DNA of 64,000 nt from Hydrocarboniphaga daqingensis (GCF_900129825.1 NZ_FQWZ01000004.1:253116-317115); one strand, 5' to 3'; counted from the stretch's first letter, positions 41,105 through 54,801 are shown. Numbers and translations are program-made. Notes: generated from the letters alone by a model not told the origin.

Positions 41105-43699
41105 TCAGGCTGCTTTGGCAAACTCCAGGTTGCCGTCACGCACGGTGACCTCGACGTGGTCACCGTTGGCGAACTCGCCGTTCAGAATGTGTCGCGCGAG
41201 CGGGTTTTCGACCATGGTTTGAATCGCGCGCTTCAGAGGCCGCGCGCCATAGATCGGGTCGTAACCGGCCTCGGCAAGGCGGTCGAGCGAGTTGTCGCTG
41301 AACACCAACTCGATGCCGCGCTCGGCCAGCCGCTTGACCACATGCTGAGACTGCACGCGCGCGATCGACCGGATCTGCGCCGAGCCCAGCGGATGGAACA
41401 CGACCGCTTCATCGATGCGGTTGATGAATTCGGGGCGGAAATGCTGGCCGACCACGGTCATCACCGCCTCGCGGATCGCCGCGTAGTCCTTGCTGCCGGA
41501 CTCGGTGCTCATCATGTCCTGAATCAGTTGCGAGCCGAGATTGCTGGTCATCACGATCACGGCGTTGCGGAAGTCGACCGTGCGGCCCTGGCCGTCGGTC
41601 AGGCGTCCGTCGTCGAGCACCTGGAGCAGGATGTTGAACACCTCCGGGTGCGCCTTTTCGGTTTCGTCGAGCAGGATCACCGAGTAAGGCCGGCGCCGCA
41701 CCGCTTCGGTCAGCTGGCCGCCTTCCTCATAGCCGACATAGCCCGGCGGCGCGCCGATCAAGCGTGCCACGCTGTGCCGCTCGCCGTATTCGCTCATGTC
41801 GATGCGCACCATCGACTCTTCCGTGTCGAACAAGAAATTCGCCAGCGCCTTGCACAACTCGGTCTTGCCGACACCGGTCGGGCCCAGAAACAGGAACGAG
41901 CCGATCGGACGGTTCGGGTCCGCCAGGCCAGCGCGCGAGCGACGGATCGCGTTGCTGACGGCGGTCACGGCCTCGTCCTGGCCGACGACGCGCTGGTGCA
42001 GCGCCTGCTCCATCCGTAGCAGCTTGTCGCGCTCGCCTTCGAGCAGCTTCGATACCGGGATGCCGGTCCAGCGCGACACGACTTCACCGATTTCTTCCTC
42101 GGTGACGCTGTTGCGCAGCAGTTTGAACTTCTGCTGCCGTGCCGGCTCGGCACTCGATGCAATACGCTTTTCCAGCTCGGGAATGCGGCCGTACTGCAAC
42201 TCGGCCGCACGCGCCAGATCGCCGTTGCGACGCGAGGTGTCGGCTTCGAGCTTGAGTCGCTCCAGTTCTTCGCGCAGTCCGGCGGACCCGGTGACGCTGG
42301 CCTTTTCGGCTTTCCAGGTTTCTTCCAGGTCGCTGTATTCGCGCTCCTGGCGCGCGATCTCTTCTTCCAGAGCGGCCAGCGATCGGCGCGCGCCGTCGTC
42401 TTTTTCTTTCTTCAGCGCCTCGCGCTCGATCTTCAGCTGGATCAGCCGGCGGTACAGGCGGTCGAGCGCTTCGGGCTTGGAATCGATCTCGATGCGGATT
42501 CGCGACGCGGCTTCGTCGACCAAGTCGATTGCCTTGTCGGGCAGATTGCGGTCTGTGATGTAGCGATGGCTGAGCTTGGCAGCCGCGATCAGTGCGCCGT
42601 CGCTGATGTCGACGCCGTGATGGACTTCGTAGCGTTCCTTCAAGCCGCGCAGGATGGCGATGCTGTCTTCGACGCTGGGTTCGCCGACCAGCACCTTCTG
42701 GAAGCGCCGTTCCAGCGCTGCGTCTTTTTCGATGTATTTGCGATATTCATCGAGCGTGGTGGCGCCGATGCAATGCAGTTCGCCGCGCGCCAGTGCCGGC
42801 TTGAGCATGTTGCCGGCGTCCATCGCGCCATCGGCCTTGCCGGCACCGACCAGCGTATGTATCTCGTCGATGAACAGGATCACGTTACCTTCGGTCTTGG
42901 CCAGATCGCCGAGCACGCTCTTCAGGCGCTCCTCGAACTCGCCGCGGAACTTGGCACCGGCGATCAAGCTGCCCAGGTCCAGGCTCAGCAGGCGGCGGCC
43001 TTTCAGCGACTCGGGCACTTCGCCATTGATGATGCGCTGTGCCAAGCCTTCGACGATTGCGGTCTTGCCCACGCCGGGTTCGCCGATCAGCGTCGGATTG
43101 TTCTTGGTGCGTCGGCTCAGCACTTGGATCACGCGGCGAATTTCCTCGTCACGGCCGATCACCGGGTCGAGCTTGCCGTCGCGTGCACGCGCGGTCAGAT
43201 CGATCGTGTACTTGTCGAGCGAGTTGCGGTTCTCTTCGGCGTTGGCCGAGTCGACGCGTTCGCCACCGCGCAGCTTGTCGATCGCGGCGGTTAGGCTGTC
43301 CTTGCGTGCGCCGGACTCGCGTAGCGCGCGGCCCAGCGCCAGCTTGTCGTCGAGTGCGGCCAGCAGAAACAGCTCGCTGGCGATGAAAGGGTCTTTGCGT
43401 TGCTGCGCCAGCTTGTCGGTCAGATTCAGCAGTCGCGCCAGTTCAGGCCCGACGGTGATCTCGCCGGTGGCTTGGCTCAGCGTCGGCAGCGCGTCGATCG
43501 CCAAGGCGATGCGGCGGCGCAGCGCCGGCACGTCGACACCGGCCGTCTGCAGCAAGGCCGCCGTTCCGGAATCGTCCTGATCGAGCAGCGCCGCCATCAG
43601 ATGCAGCGGTTCGATCGCGGTATGATCCCGGCCGACGGCCAGGCTCTGTGCGTCCTGCAAGGCTTGCTGGAAGCGGTTGGTCAGCTTGTCCATGCGCAT
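41105..43699 (-). CDS. clpB: ATP-dependent disaggregase ClpB
   Basis: This 864-residue Hsp100 protein has an N domain ([18 protein letters not shown]), AAA1 with Walker [14 protein letters not shown], a coiled-coil middle domain (~400-520), and AAA2 with [14 protein letters not shown], ending in a C-terminal domain. It rescues aggregated proteins with DnaK. The second of two in-frame ATGs (43693) is an alternative start. The upstream open frame beyond 43699 is antisense to the gmhA/diaA start region and is not coding. Confidence 0.97.
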   Translation of the reverse strand: MRMDKLTNRFQQALQDAQSLAVGRDHTAIEPLHLMAALLDQDDSGTAALLQTAGVDVPALRRRIALAIDALPTLSQATGEITVGPELARLLNLTDKLAQQRKDPFIASELFLLAALDDKLALGRALRESGARKDSLTAAIDKLRGGERVDSANAEENRNSLDKYTIDLTARARDGKLDPVIGRDEEIRRVIQVLSRRTKNNPTLIGEPGVGKTAIVEGLAQRIINGEVPESLKGRRLLSLDLGSLIAGAKFRGEFEERLKSVLGDLAKTEGNVILFIDEIHTLVGAGKADGAMDAGNMLKPALARGELHCIGATTLDEYRKYIEKDAALERRFQKVLVGEPSVEDSIAILRGLKERYEVHHGVDISDGALIAAAKLSHRYITDRNLPDKAIDLVDEAASRIRIEIDSKPEALDRLYRRLIQLKIEREALKKEKDDGARRSLAALEEEIARQEREYSDLEETWKAEKASVTGSAGLREELERLKLEADTSRRNGDLARAAELQYGRIPELEKRIASSAEPARQQKFKLLRNSVTEEEIGEVVSRWTGIPVSKLLEGERDKLLRMEQALHQRVVGQDEAVTAVSNAIRRSRAGLADPNRPIGSFLFLGPTGVGKTELCKALANFLFDTEESMVRIDMSEYGERHSVARLIGAPPGYVGYEEGGQLTEAVRRRPYSVILLDETEKAHPEVFNILLQVLDDGRLTDGQGRTVDFRNAVIVMTSNLGSQLIQDMMSTESGSKDYAAIREAVMTVVGQHFRPEFINRIDEAVVFHPLGSAQIRSIARVQSQHVVKRLAERGIELVFSDNSLDRLAEAGYDPIYGARPLKRAIQTMVENPLARHILNGEFANGDHVEVTVRDGNLEFAKAA

Positions 43700-43856
43700 G
43701 AGCACGGTCCTCGTGAATGTTTCAAGTTGCACTGTATGTGGGCGCGGCGAGGGGCCTTTCAAGCCGAGCGTCAAGCCGCGTGCAGCCTGAGGCGCGTCCG
43801 TATACTGCGTGTTGACCCCGATCAATCCATGGCATAAGCCGAGGACGCCTTCGACG

Positions 43857-44477
43857 ATGAGCCTGCCGCTGCCGATCACCGATGCCACCGTCGCCGCGCT
43901 GGTTGCCGACTCGGCCGCGTTCAAGCAGCGCATGCTCGCCGACCGCGCGTTGTTGTCGGCGACCGCGACCGTGGCGCAGGTCTGCGTCGATGCCTACCGC
44001 GCCGGCAACAAGCTGCTGATCGCCGGCAACGGCGGAAGCGCGGCCGATGCCCAGCATTTCTCGGCCGAACTCGTCGCCCGCTTCGAGTTCGACCGGCCGG
44101 GCTTGCCGGCGATCGCATTGACCACCGACACCTCGGCGCTGACCGCGATCGGCAACGACTACGGCTACGAGCGGCTGTTTTCGCGACAGGTCGAAGCCTT
44201 GGCGCGTCCCGGCGACGTGTTCGTCGGTTTGAGCACCTCGGGCAACTCGCGCAACGTGCTCAAGGCGATGGAGCAAGCGCGCAGCCAGGGCGTGATCTGC
44301 GTTGCGCTGTGCGGGCAGGGTGGTCGCATCCACGAACTGGCCGATCACGTGCTGGCGATGCCGTCGACGCACACGCCGCGGATCCAGGAAGGGCACGGCC
44401 TGATCGTGCACATCTTGTGCGCGATGATCGAGTCGGCATTGTTTGCCGCCGAGCACCAGCCGGAACCGACCGCCTGA
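43857..44477 (+). CDS. SIS-domain phosphosugar isomerase (GmhA or DiaA type)
   Basis: This 206-residue SIS protein has [17 protein letters not shown] (substrate loop with the zinc-type His and Glu), [13 protein letters not shown] (second phosphosugar loop) and [11 protein letters not shown] (last His of the GmhA site). It matches sedoheptulose-7-phosphate isomerase, the first step of ADP-heptose for lipopolysaccharide core; DiaA, a DnaA-binding paralogue, is very similar. No other heptose gene is nearby, so the choice is open. ATG at 43857 follows a non-conserved upstream stretch. Confidence 0.85.
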   Translation: MSLPLPITDATVAALVADSAAFKQRMLADRALLSATATVAQVCVDAYRAGNKLLIAGNGGSAADAQHFSAELVARFEFDRPGLPAIALTTDTSALTAIGNDYGYERLFSRQVEALARPGDVFVGLSTSGNSRNVLKAMEQARSQGVICVALCGQGGRIHELADHVLAMPSTHTPRIQEGHGLIVHILCAMIESALFAAEHQPEPTA

Positions 44478-44517
44478 GCCCGGTCATTCGCTGCTGCCAC
44501 GCCATGCGGCGCACTCC

Positions 44518-45717
44518 ATGATGGCGCAGTTGCGGGATCGACTGCGCCTGAATCCCAAGCTGATCGGTGGCATCGGCCTGCTGTTGCTGGCGATGTTCGC
44601 GTTTGCCCAGAACATCTGGCGGACGACGGCGACCGAAGCCTACGTCAATGCGGCGCTGGCCACCGTGGCGTCACCGATCCCGGGTCGAGTGGCCGTGGCC
44701 TTGCCGGCGCTCGGTAGCCGTGTTCCAGCCGGATACGAACTGCGCGTCGAAGACGATCGTGCCGATCAGGCTCCGAGCGTCGACATCGACAACAAGCTCG
44801 CCGAAACCGAAGCGGATCTCGCCAACGCGGAGTTGAAGATCGACGCGCTGGATCGGTCGCAGCGCGAGTTCCGTCGTTACGCCCAGGATTTCGGCCGCGC
44901 CAAAACCGGCTTTCTGGATCAGCGCATCGCGCAAGCCCAGGCCTTGGCCGAAGCGCGCCGCGCCGCGCTCGATCAGGCCACCGACGATCTGACACGGCTG
45001 CAGCAACTGCCGGAGCGTGCGCTGGCGGTGCGCGACATGATCATCGCGCAGACTCGGGTAACGGCGGCGCGCAATGACCTCGCCGCACAGCAGGCCGAGG
45101 TGCAGAGCCTGATCATCTCGCGCGAGGCGCTGGGCAAGGGCGTGCAGATCAGCGACGGTCTGCCCGACCGCACGTACTCGGATCAGCGTGCCCAGGAACT
45201 GGCGCTGCTGCTGGCGACCGAGAAGGCGCGCCGGCAAAGCCTGACGGCCTTGCGCGACACGCTGCGTGCGAGTCAGCGATCCAGTCGTGATGCCTTGCAG
45301 CGAAAGCGCGACGCGCGCATCACGGTGTCCGACGGCGTGGTCTGGCGGCGCACGCCGGACAACAGCTTCATCGCAGCGGGCGGCGCGCTGGGCGCCGTGG
45401 CGCTGTGTTCCGAAGTCGTTCTGACCGCGACGCTGACCCGTCGCGACTTCCAGCGCGTGTTCGTCGGTCAAGCCGTCGACGCCAGTGTCCGCATCGAGAC
45501 CGGCGAGCGGATCGAACTCAGCGGCAAGGTGATCACGCTGACCGGCCCGACGATTGAAAATGTGCAAGGCATGGCGATCCCATTCGGCCGTGCTTCGAGT
45601 GCCGACGGCTACGGTGTCGTCGTGCGGCCCGATCAAGCCGCGCGGCTCGGCTGCCGGATCGGCGCGCAAGCCAAGCTCGATTTCCGTCGCGGCGGTCCTC
45701 GCAACCAGGGCGGCTGA
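44518..45717 (+). CDS. HlyD/Alg44-like membrane-fusion-type protein of an exopolysaccharide module
   Basis: This 399-residue protein has one N-terminal transmembrane helix (~residues 15-32), then a short beta segment (ASPIPGRVAVALPALGSRVPAGYELRV, barrel-sandwich/biotinyl-lipoyl-like). A long coiled coil follows (~90-270, with heptad-rich Glu/Arg/Leu), then a C-terminal beta part. That is the HlyD/EmrA/Alg44 layout. It starts 40 bases after the isomerase gene and ends 2 bases before the PilZ-containing polysaccharide synthase, so it probably works with it to move polymer across the periplasm. Confidence 0.78.
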   Translation: MMAQLRDRLRLNPKLIGGIGLLLLAMFAFAQNIWRTTATEAYVNAALATVASPIPGRVAVALPALGSRVPAGYELRVEDDRADQAPSVDIDNKLAETEADLANAELKIDALDRSQREFRRYAQDFGRAKTGFLDQRIAQAQALAEARRAALDQATDDLTRLQQLPERALAVRDMIIAQTRVTAARNDLAAQQAEVQSLIISREALGKGVQISDGLPDRTYSDQRAQELALLLATEKARRQSLTALRDTLRASQRSSRDALQRKRDARITVSDGVVWRRTPDNSFIAAGGALGAVALCSEVVLTATLTRRDFQRVFVGQAVDASVRIETGERIELSGKVITLTGPTIENVQGMAIPFGRASSADGYGVVVRPDQAARLGCRIGAQAKLDFRRGGPRNQGG

Positions 45718-45719
45718 TC

Positions 45720-47744
45720 GTGGACGTGATCAGCGTGCTGGCACCGGTGATCTTCGTCATCGGTCTGCTGCTGACCTTGTTCGGCTTGCGTCAATCGCGT
45801 TGGGTGCCGCGCATCCGTGACGAGAACCGCAAGCTGCGGCCGTGGATCTTCGGCCTGCTGGCCGTGTTGCTGGCCCGCTACCTGATCTGGCGGCTGACCC
45901 AGACCCTGCCTCCGTTCGAATGGTCGTTCGTCGGTCTTTGGCCCTATCTGTTTCTGTTGTTCGAACTCGCCAGCGTAGCGATGACCTTGATCACCTACGT
46001 CACGCTATCGCGCCACACCAACCGCACGCCCGAAGTCGAGCGAGGCCTGCCGCTGCTGAAGGCGCGACCCGCGTACAAGGTGGCCTTGCTGATACCGACC
46101 TACAACGAGCCGCTGGTCGTGCTCGAGCGGACGATCCTCGGCGCCTTGGTGCAGGACTATCCCGATGTGCAGGTTTGGGTCCTGGACGACGGCAAACGCG
46201 ACTGGTTGCGCGACTACTGCGCTGCTGCCGGTGTCTCCTATGCCACGCGCGTCGGCAATGCCGGCGCCAAAGCCGGCAACATGAACGCGGGTCTGGCGTC
46301 GATTCGTGCGACCGGGTTTGAGCCGGATTTTTTGGGCGTGCTCGACGCTGATTTCGTCGCCACGCCGGGCTTCATCCGCCGCTGTCTGGCGCTGCATCTG
46401 CTCAACGATAATGCCGGCATCGTCCAGACGCCGCAGCACTTCTTCAATCCCGACCCGATCCAGATGAATCTGGCGCTGTCGGGCATGGCGCCGGATGAGC
46501 AGCGCTTCTTTTTCGACGAGTTGCTGCCGGGCCGAGACGGTTGGGGCACCGCGTTCTGCTGCGGTACTTCGTCGGTGATCCGCACGGCGGCAGTCGATGC
46601 GATCGGTGGCTTTCCGATGGACAGCGTCACCGAAGACATGTTGATGTCGATGCGGATGCGCGAGGCCGGCTACGAGACGCTGTATCTCAACGAGCCTCTG
46701 ACGACCGGCCTGGCGCCCGAGGGCTTGGGCGAATACATCGTCCAGCGGCACCGCTGGTGCTTGGGCCTGATGCAGATCATTCGCGATCATTACAACCCGT
46801 TGTCGCGCCGGCATCGTCTGCGCTTGATGGACCGCGTGCATCTGCTCGACACGTTCATGTACTGGGCGCTGTCGTTCCCAACGCGCTACCTGTTCATGGC
46901 GGCGCCGGTGTTCTACTGGCTGACCGGCCTGCTGGTGATCCAGGCGGATATGCCGAGCATGATGGTCTATCTGCTGCCTTGGCTTGTGCTGCACATGACG
47001 GCCATGACCTGGATCACCCGTGGGTCGCTGCAGCCGGTGCTCAACGACGTCACCCAGTTGCTGATTGCGCCGGCCGCGATCCACGCCACATTTACCGGTC
47101 TGTTATCGAACAAGAAGCATAAGTTCGCGGTGACGCCGAAAGGATTGACCGGCACCGAAATCACGATCGACTGGCGCGCGCTGACGCCGGTGCTGATCTT
47201 CCTGGCGCTGAATCTGCTGGGCCTGGTGCTGGCGCTGATGCCGCAGGTGCAGCCTGAGCTCGACTCGGCGCCGCGACTGGTCAACCTGTTCTGGATCGTC
47301 GTCAACGTGTTGGTGCTGAGCATGACCGCCGCGGCTTGCGTCGAACTGCCGCGGCAGCGGACGCAAGAGCGTTTCGATTCCGGCGATCAGCGTGCGCATT
47401 TGGTGCTGGGCTCCTCGTCCTTGCCGGTGGCAGTGCGCGACCTGTCGTTGGGCGGCTGCAGCCTGGCGCTGGACATCGCGCTACCCGACAGCGGCAGTAG
47501 TACGGCGCCCGTTACGCTGCGGTTTGCTGCGCATGAGAGCTACCGTGTGCTGCGCGTCCGCGCCGGCGTCGTCGACGGCCGCAGCGTGCTTGGCTGTCGC
47601 TTTGTCGATCTCGACCTGGACCAGCAGCAGAATCTGGTCCGGCGTATTTATGGGGCCGGCGACGGACGTCTGCGGCACGACAACGACACGCTCGGGCTGC
47701 TCGGCACGATGTTCCGCCGCCTGTTCAAACCGTCGGCGGACTGA
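45720..47744 (+). CDS. cellulose-synthase-like family 2 glycosyltransferase with PilZ domain
   Basis: This 674-residue inner-membrane synthase has N-terminal helices, then a GT2 domain with LDDGKRD, LDADFV, SVTED and the QRHRW processivity motif (BcsA style). More helices follow (~360-540), then a C-terminal PilZ domain with an R-x3-R pattern (RQRTQER) and DLSLGG, the c-di-GMP binding signature. It would polymerise a beta-linked glycan under c-di-GMP control. The start GTG lies 2 bases after the HlyD-like gene. No cellulase, BcsB or BcsC genes are here, so the polymer may not be cellulose. Confidence 0.88.
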   Translation: MDVISVLAPVIFVIGLLLTLFGLRQSRWVPRIRDENRKLRPWIFGLLAVLLARYLIWRLTQTLPPFEWSFVGLWPYLFLLFELASVAMTLITYVTLSRHTNRTPEVERGLPLLKARPAYKVALLIPTYNEPLVVLERTILGALVQDYPDVQVWVLDDGKRDWLRDYCAAAGVSYATRVGNAGAKAGNMNAGLASIRATGFEPDFLGVLDADFVATPGFIRRCLALHLLNDNAGIVQTPQHFFNPDPIQMNLALSGMAPDEQRFFFDELLPGRDGWGTAFCCGTSSVIRTAAVDAIGGFPMDSVTEDMLMSMRMREAGYETLYLNEPLTTGLAPEGLGEYIVQRHRWCLGLMQIIRDHYNPLSRRHRLRLMDRVHLLDTFMYWALSFPTRYLFMAAPVFYWLTGLLVIQADMPSMMVYLLPWLVLHMTAMTWITRGSLQPVLNDVTQLLIAPAAIHATFTGLLSNKKHKFAVTPKGLTGTEITIDWRALTPVLIFLALNLLGLVLALMPQVQPELDSAPRLVNLFWIVVNVLVLSMTAAACVELPRQRTQERFDSGDQRAHLVLGSSSLPVAVRDLSLGGCSLALDIALPDSGSSTAPVTLRFAAHESYRVLRVRAGVVDGRSVLGCRFVDLDLDQQQNLVRRIYGAGDGRLRHDNDTLGLLGTMFRRLFKPSAD

Positions 47745-47785
47745 TCTCGTCCACGCGACCTGGCGGTGCGCCGCGCGGCGGCGCT

Positions 47786-48526
47786 TCAAATCAGCTGGCT
47801 GACCGTGTACGACGGCAGGTGCAGCGAGGCAGCCAGTTGCAGCGCGGCACGCAGCTTGGTCGGGCGGATCACGTAATCCTCGTCGGATTCGGCGATGCGA
47901 TGCGCGAACAGCGACAGCACCAGGCCCTGCGACTGCGCCTTGCGCATCGTTGCGTGCAGGAACCCATCATTGGCGTATGCATTGTCCAGGCCGAGTGCAT
48001 GGTGTAGCGGCTCGCCGCTGCCGATACGGTGGTAGATCGTCCGCAGCCGGTGCGGCGGCAGGTAGCGACGCCGGTAGCCGATGCTGCGCAAGTGCGAGAA
48101 GTGCTGCAGCACGGCAGCGTCATACTCGCCGCTGCGGTGCCCGTACGGAAACGCATAGCTGCCGGCCTGCAGTCCGACTTCACGCAGCGCACGTGCCGCC
48201 GGAATCACTTCCTGCGCGAGATACTCGTCGATGCGGGCGGGGTCGGCGTTGTAGTGCCGGGTCACGCTGCGATGTCGATAGCCATGCGAGCCCAGCTCGT
48301 GGCCGTCGCGCGCCAACTGCAACAGTAGGTCACGCTCGGCCGAATGCATTCGGTCCAGGCCGCGGACAAAAAACGTTGCCTTGACGCCGAACTCGTCGAG
48401 CAGGCTGCGGTATTGCCACCAGCTGTCGACGTGGTCGTCGTCGAAGCTCAAGCAGATGCCGGGCCGATGCGGAGCACCGGGAATTGGGGACCCTTCCCAT
48501 GTGGGGTCCTGAAGCTGATCTGACAC
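47786..48526 (-). CDS. polysaccharide deacetylase family protein
   Basis: This 246-residue NodB-homology protein has LSFDDDHVDSW (catalytic base and metal Asp), HGYRHRSVTRH (metal-binding histidines, H-x3-H) and AFPYGHRSG. No signal peptide is visible, so the protein is probably cytoplasmic. It lies next to the PilZ synthase gene but on the opposite strand, convergent with it by 41 bases. De-N-acetylation of an amino-sugar polymer or of a precursor is the natural guess. Confidence 0.85.
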   Translation of the reverse strand: MSDQLQDPTWEGSPIPGAPHRPGICLSFDDDHVDSWWQYRSLLDEFGVKATFFVRGLDRMHSAERDLLLQLARDGHELGSHGYRHRSVTRHYNADPARIDEYLAQEVIPAARALREVGLQAGSYAFPYGHRSGEYDAAVLQHFSHLRSIGYRRRYLPPHRLRTIYHRIGSGEPLHHALGLDNAYANDGFLHATMRKAQSQGLVLSLFAHRIAESDEDYVIRPTKLRAALQLAASLHLPSYTVSQLI

Positions 48527-48616
48527 GCGGTAAATCCATTAGCGCGCTGCGAAGTGAACGCTTGTGCAGTCTAATCGGCGAACGCCATCCGTGCCGCAGT
48601 GCGGCCGTCGCAGTTG

Positions 48617-49465
<849 letters not shown>

Positions 49466-49512
49466 TGAACCTCGGGCAGTGCGATGCAGGGAGTGAACAA
49501 GCGATCAAAATG

Positions 49513-49534
49513 AAAAAAGCCGGCAGAGCCGGCT
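49513..49534 (-). terminator. intrinsic terminator after tRNA-His/tRNA-Lys
   Basis: A 7-bp stem (49518-49524 with 49528-49534) has a three-base loop and a run of six T in the minus direction. It ends the tRNA transcript before folD. Confidence 0.85.
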
Positions 49535-49551
49535 CATCATGGCAAAGCAAG

Positions 49552-49626
49552 TGGTGGGTTGCCAGGGACTCGAACCCCGAACCTACTGATTAAGAGTCAG
49601 CTGCTCTACCATTGAGCTAGCAACCC
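49552..49626 (-). tRNA. tRNA-Lys (CTT anticodon)
   Basis: A full cloverleaf on the minus strand: acceptor GGGTTGC/GCAACCC, D arm GCTC/GAGC, anticodon loop CTCTTAA (anticodon CTT), T loop TTCGAGT and encoded CCA. It decodes AAG. Confidence 0.93.
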
Positions 49627-49652
49627 CTTGCTTGATGCCCCTCGACCTCGAT

Positions 49653-49729
49653 TGGGGTGACCGACGGGGCTCGAACCCGCGACAACCAGAATCACAATCT
49701 GGGACTCTACCAACTGAGCTACGGCCACC
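49653..49729 (-). tRNA. tRNA-His (GTG anticodon)
   Basis: A full cloverleaf on the minus strand: acceptor GTGGCCG/CGGTCAC with the encoded extra G at position -1 opposite C73 that marks tRNA-His, anticodon loop TTGTGAT (anticodon GTG), and encoded CCA. It lies 26 bases upstream of tRNA-Lys in the same transcript. Confidence 0.93.
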
Positions 49730-49881
49730 GTTGAGGGCGCGCATCATAGCCAAAACATCGCGGATGGGAAAGGTTTTTTTGCGTTCTGCCCAAATCGGCT
49801 CGATGCGGCCCGCAGCAGCGAGCCGGAGCCGGGCCGATAACCGCGCCGGCAACCAGCCCCCGACTCCGCTCGATGACCGGG

Positions 49882-50193
49882 CTACTGCCGGATCTGGCTG
49901 ATCTGCAGCACCGGTTGCGCATTCGTGAAGTTGGGCAGATCGCCCATGATTTCCGCGGCATGCGGGCCGAATGCGCCCTGGAACGCCTCGACCGAGTCGA
50001 AGTACATATGCGCCGCGGCCATGAACGGTGCCGGCGCGCCGGGTGCGCCGCCGGCCAGGCCTTGGTCGATCTCGGCCTTCTTCATCGCCGCACCGAGGCG
50101 CTGACCGACCAGCGGGATGTGCGTGGCGAGGTAGTAATCCATGTCGAACCGGCTACTGGCGCCGGCCGGGTAGAGCACGCTGACTTTGATCAT
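49882..50193 (-). CDS. EthD family protein
   Basis: This 103-residue alpha-beta barrel protein of the EthD/dimeric ferredoxin-like group starts MIKVSVLYPAG, continues DMDYYLATHIPLV (the Y..xHxP.. pattern of EthD) and has MYFDSVEAFQGAFG. Members are small stand-alone proteins, some tied to ether or aromatic degradation; the function is unclear. ATG at 50193; an upstream in-frame stretch is not conserved. Confidence 0.85.
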   Translation of the reverse strand: MIKVSVLYPAGASSRFDMDYYLATHIPLVGQRLGAAMKKAEIDQGLAGGAPGAPAPFMAAAHMYFDSVEAFQGAFGPHAAEIMGDLPNFTNAQPVLQISQIRQ

Positions 50194-50245
50194 TGGTTTT
50201 CTCCGTCGTTGGGGGGCTGTAACGGCAAGCACGACAGCCTGCGCG

Positions 50246-50779
50246 TCAGTGGCGGCCCGCGTCACCACCCGAGCGGTCGATGTACGGCACTTGGACGTCT
50301 CCCAGCCCGGCGCGCATCGCCGCCTGCTGCTCGGCGGGTAGCGCGAGCAAGTCGGCTCGCCGGTAAGGCCGATCGGAGCAGCGCTGGTCGTAGTCGGCTT
50401 TCAGCGCGTTCAAGGCATCAATCTGCGCCACCAGGGTCGCCAGCCGGGCATTGAGCGCCTTGGCGCGCTGCTGGTTATCGAGGCGCCGCTGATGCAGGTC
50501 GAGGCCGGCCTTGAGGTTGTCGCGCTCGATGCGCGCGTCCTCGGCGTCCAACTCCGCCGTGCGGCGGTTGATCGCATCGCGCTCCCGTTCGATGGCCTCG
50601 CTCTGCGCGGTCAGCGCCGGTGAATCCTGTCGAAGCTGGCTGACCTGGCGCGCACACTGTTGGAGCTGGGATGCGGCCAGTGCGTCGGCCGCTTTGGCCG
50701 CTTCCGGCATCAAGCCAGCCGCAGCGCCCGACAACAGCATGGCGGCCCTCATCGTGGCGGCCTTGTAGATGGTCATCAT
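50246..50779 (-). CDS. hypothetical exported coiled-coil protein
   Basis: This ~177-residue protein starts MMTIYKAATMRAAMLLSG, a hydrophobic signal-like segment ending near AAKAADA. Then come about 100 residues of charged heptad-like sequence (ERERDAINRRTAELDAEDAR...), a strongly predicted coiled coil, and a Pro/Asp-containing tail. Two cysteines (QQCARQ, DQRCSD) could pair in the periplasm. GCGGAGGAC lies just before the ATG at 50779. I do not recognise a family. It is 41 bases downstream of tex in the same direction. Confidence 0.65.
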   Translation of the reverse strand: MMTIYKAATMRAAMLLSGAAAGLMPEAAKAADALAASQLQQCARQVSQLRQDSPALTAQSEAIERERDAINRRTAELDAEDARIERDNLKAGLDLHQRRLDNQQRAKALNARLATLVAQIDALNALKADYDQRCSDRPYRRADLLALPAEQQAAMRAGLGDVQVPYIDRSGGDAGRH

Positions 50780-50820
50780 GTCCTCCGCTGATCCGGCCGT
50801 CACCCGGCCCGCAGCGGACT

Positions 50821-53151
<2,331 letters not shown>

Positions 53152-53284
53152 GCGAACCAGCGGTCGAGGCGAGGGCGGCGACGATAGCCTGCGCCCGACG
53201 CAGCGCCAAGGCTGGTTCTACGCGCCGCAAGCTGCTAGGCGCTACGCCAGCTGCCGCTGGGTCGCCGCCGCGTAACGGCAGCGT

Positions 53285-54691
53285 TTACTTGAACAGCTGG
53301 AAGTTCAGTTCCAGATAGACGAAGTCACTGTCTGGTGCCGGTCCGGTGTTGCGCGTGAACTCGCCCGGAAAAAAGTGCGTGTAGCCGCCTATGATTTCGA
53401 GATACGGGCTGCTGCGCCAACGCACCCGCGTGTCGGCTTCGTGGCCGATGAAGTCGCCGCTCTGCCCGGTGCGATCGCGGCGCGAGGCCACCGACCAGGA
53501 ATCGGTGTCCGATTCGAGGAAGAACGCGCTGTAGCCAGCTTCCCACTGCAGGTCGCGGCTGGGCCGGGTTTCGACACGCAGCTTGGGCGTGATGATGTTT
53601 TCCCAGATGTGATAGTCGTTGGCGGACCACGGCCGACCGAAGCCGAACAGCCGGTTGAAGCGGTTGTTCTCGTCGTCATTGGGATCGCGATCGCCGCTGG
53701 CATAGCCGATCGATGCGCTATAACGCGGCTTCCACGGCCGCGTATCGGTGTAGCCGACTTCGACGACGCCGGCGTGCGCTTGCGTGTCCAGCGCGGCACT
53801 GTGGCCTGCCTGCACGGCAAAAGTGGCGTCGTAGTCGAAGCCTGATGTAAACACGCCGTAGCCACGGACGCCGTAGGTGTACACGTCGCGATCCAGCGGC
53901 GTGCTGCCGTTGCGATGCTCCTCGAGCAGCATCGCGAACGGCTGCAGCGTTACTACTTGCTGCCAGCCTGAGTACGAACCGATGGCCGCGTAGAACCAGC
54001 GGCCCTTGTCGTCGTTGTCGGGCTCATCCGCGTCGAGCAGTACCGGCTTGACCGCGAGCAGATCGAGCCAGCCGATGCCGTTGTGTGAGCCGAAAACCGC
54101 GCGAAAGCCTTCGAAGTTATTGGTCGTGTTGCGCCACGGGTTGCGGCTGATCAGGCGCCGATCGAGATACTCGAAAGCCAGGCGTCCGACCTGCAGCCGC
54201 ACGGGCTCACCCGAGCCGAGCCAGTCACGACCGTACAGCTCGGCATAGGCCTGCAGAATGTCGAGCTTGTCGATGTCGCGCGTCGTATTCGGGGCATCAC
54301 TGTTGACGATGCGCGCATCCTGAAGCTCTACGCCCAATCTCAGCGGATCGATGATCCGGTCGACGCCGACGAACAACCGCGAGCGCAGCAGCAGCGGTTG
54401 GTCGCTGTCGGTGCCATTGCGGTAGTCATGGTGGCGCAGCTCGAAGCGCGCCCGGTAATCGGCGCCGACCTGCAGCCAGTCCAGATCGCTCAGCGATTCA
54501 TACCCGGTTTCGGATGCGCGGCGCACATAGCGCGGCGGCTCGGATTCGTTGCGGGTGCCGTAGCCGCGCGATTCGATCGGTTTGAAGGGGGCGGCCGTCG
54601 CATCGTCGGCACTATGGGCGGAGCCGATGACGCCAGCGGCGAGAACGATCGCGATCACTCGATTTCGAGTCGATCGGGCAGTACGGTTCAA
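53285..54691 (-). CDS. AlgE-type (alginate export family) outer-membrane porin
   Basis: This ~468-residue protein has a signal peptide (RNRVIAIVLAAGVIGSAHSA) and the alginate-export family pattern: VGADYRARFELRHHDYRNG, LLLRSRLFVGVDRI, LGVELQDARIVNS, then many short aromatic-rich strands and a final LNFQLFK. It is likely an 18-stranded barrel that exports or admits an anionic solute. I chose TTG at 54691, with GGAG 8 bases upstream, because it starts right before the signal peptide. No alginate synthesis genes are in the window. Confidence 0.82.
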   Translation of the reverse strand: MNRTARSTRNRVIAIVLAAGVIGSAHSADDATAAPFKPIESRGYGTRNESEPPRYVRRASETGYESLSDLDWLQVGADYRARFELRHHDYRNGTDSDQPLLLRSRLFVGVDRIIDPLRLGVELQDARIVNSDAPNTTRDIDKLDILQAYAELYGRDWLGSGEPVRLQVGRLAFEYLDRRLISRNPWRNTTNNFEGFRAVFGSHNGIGWLDLLAVKPVLLDADEPDNDDKGRWFYAAIGSYSGWQQVVTLQPFAMLLEEHRNGSTPLDRDVYTYGVRGYGVFTSGFDYDATFAVQAGHSAALDTQAHAGVVEVGYTDTRPWKPRYSASIGYASGDRDPNDDENNRFNRLFGFGRPWSANDYHIWENIITPKLRVETRPSRDLQWEAGYSAFFLESDTDSWSVASRRDRTGQSGDFIGHEADTRVRWRSSPYLEIIGGYTHFFPGEFTRNTGPAPDSDFVYLELNFQLFK

Positions 54692-54801
54692 AACGGTCTC
54701 CAGAATGGGCGGGTGAGTGGGCCCGTCGTTAAAGCATAACGACCCAAGGATCGTCCTCCCAAATAACCAACCGGCATAAGCTGAGAAGCGGCGGGGCCAT
54801 G

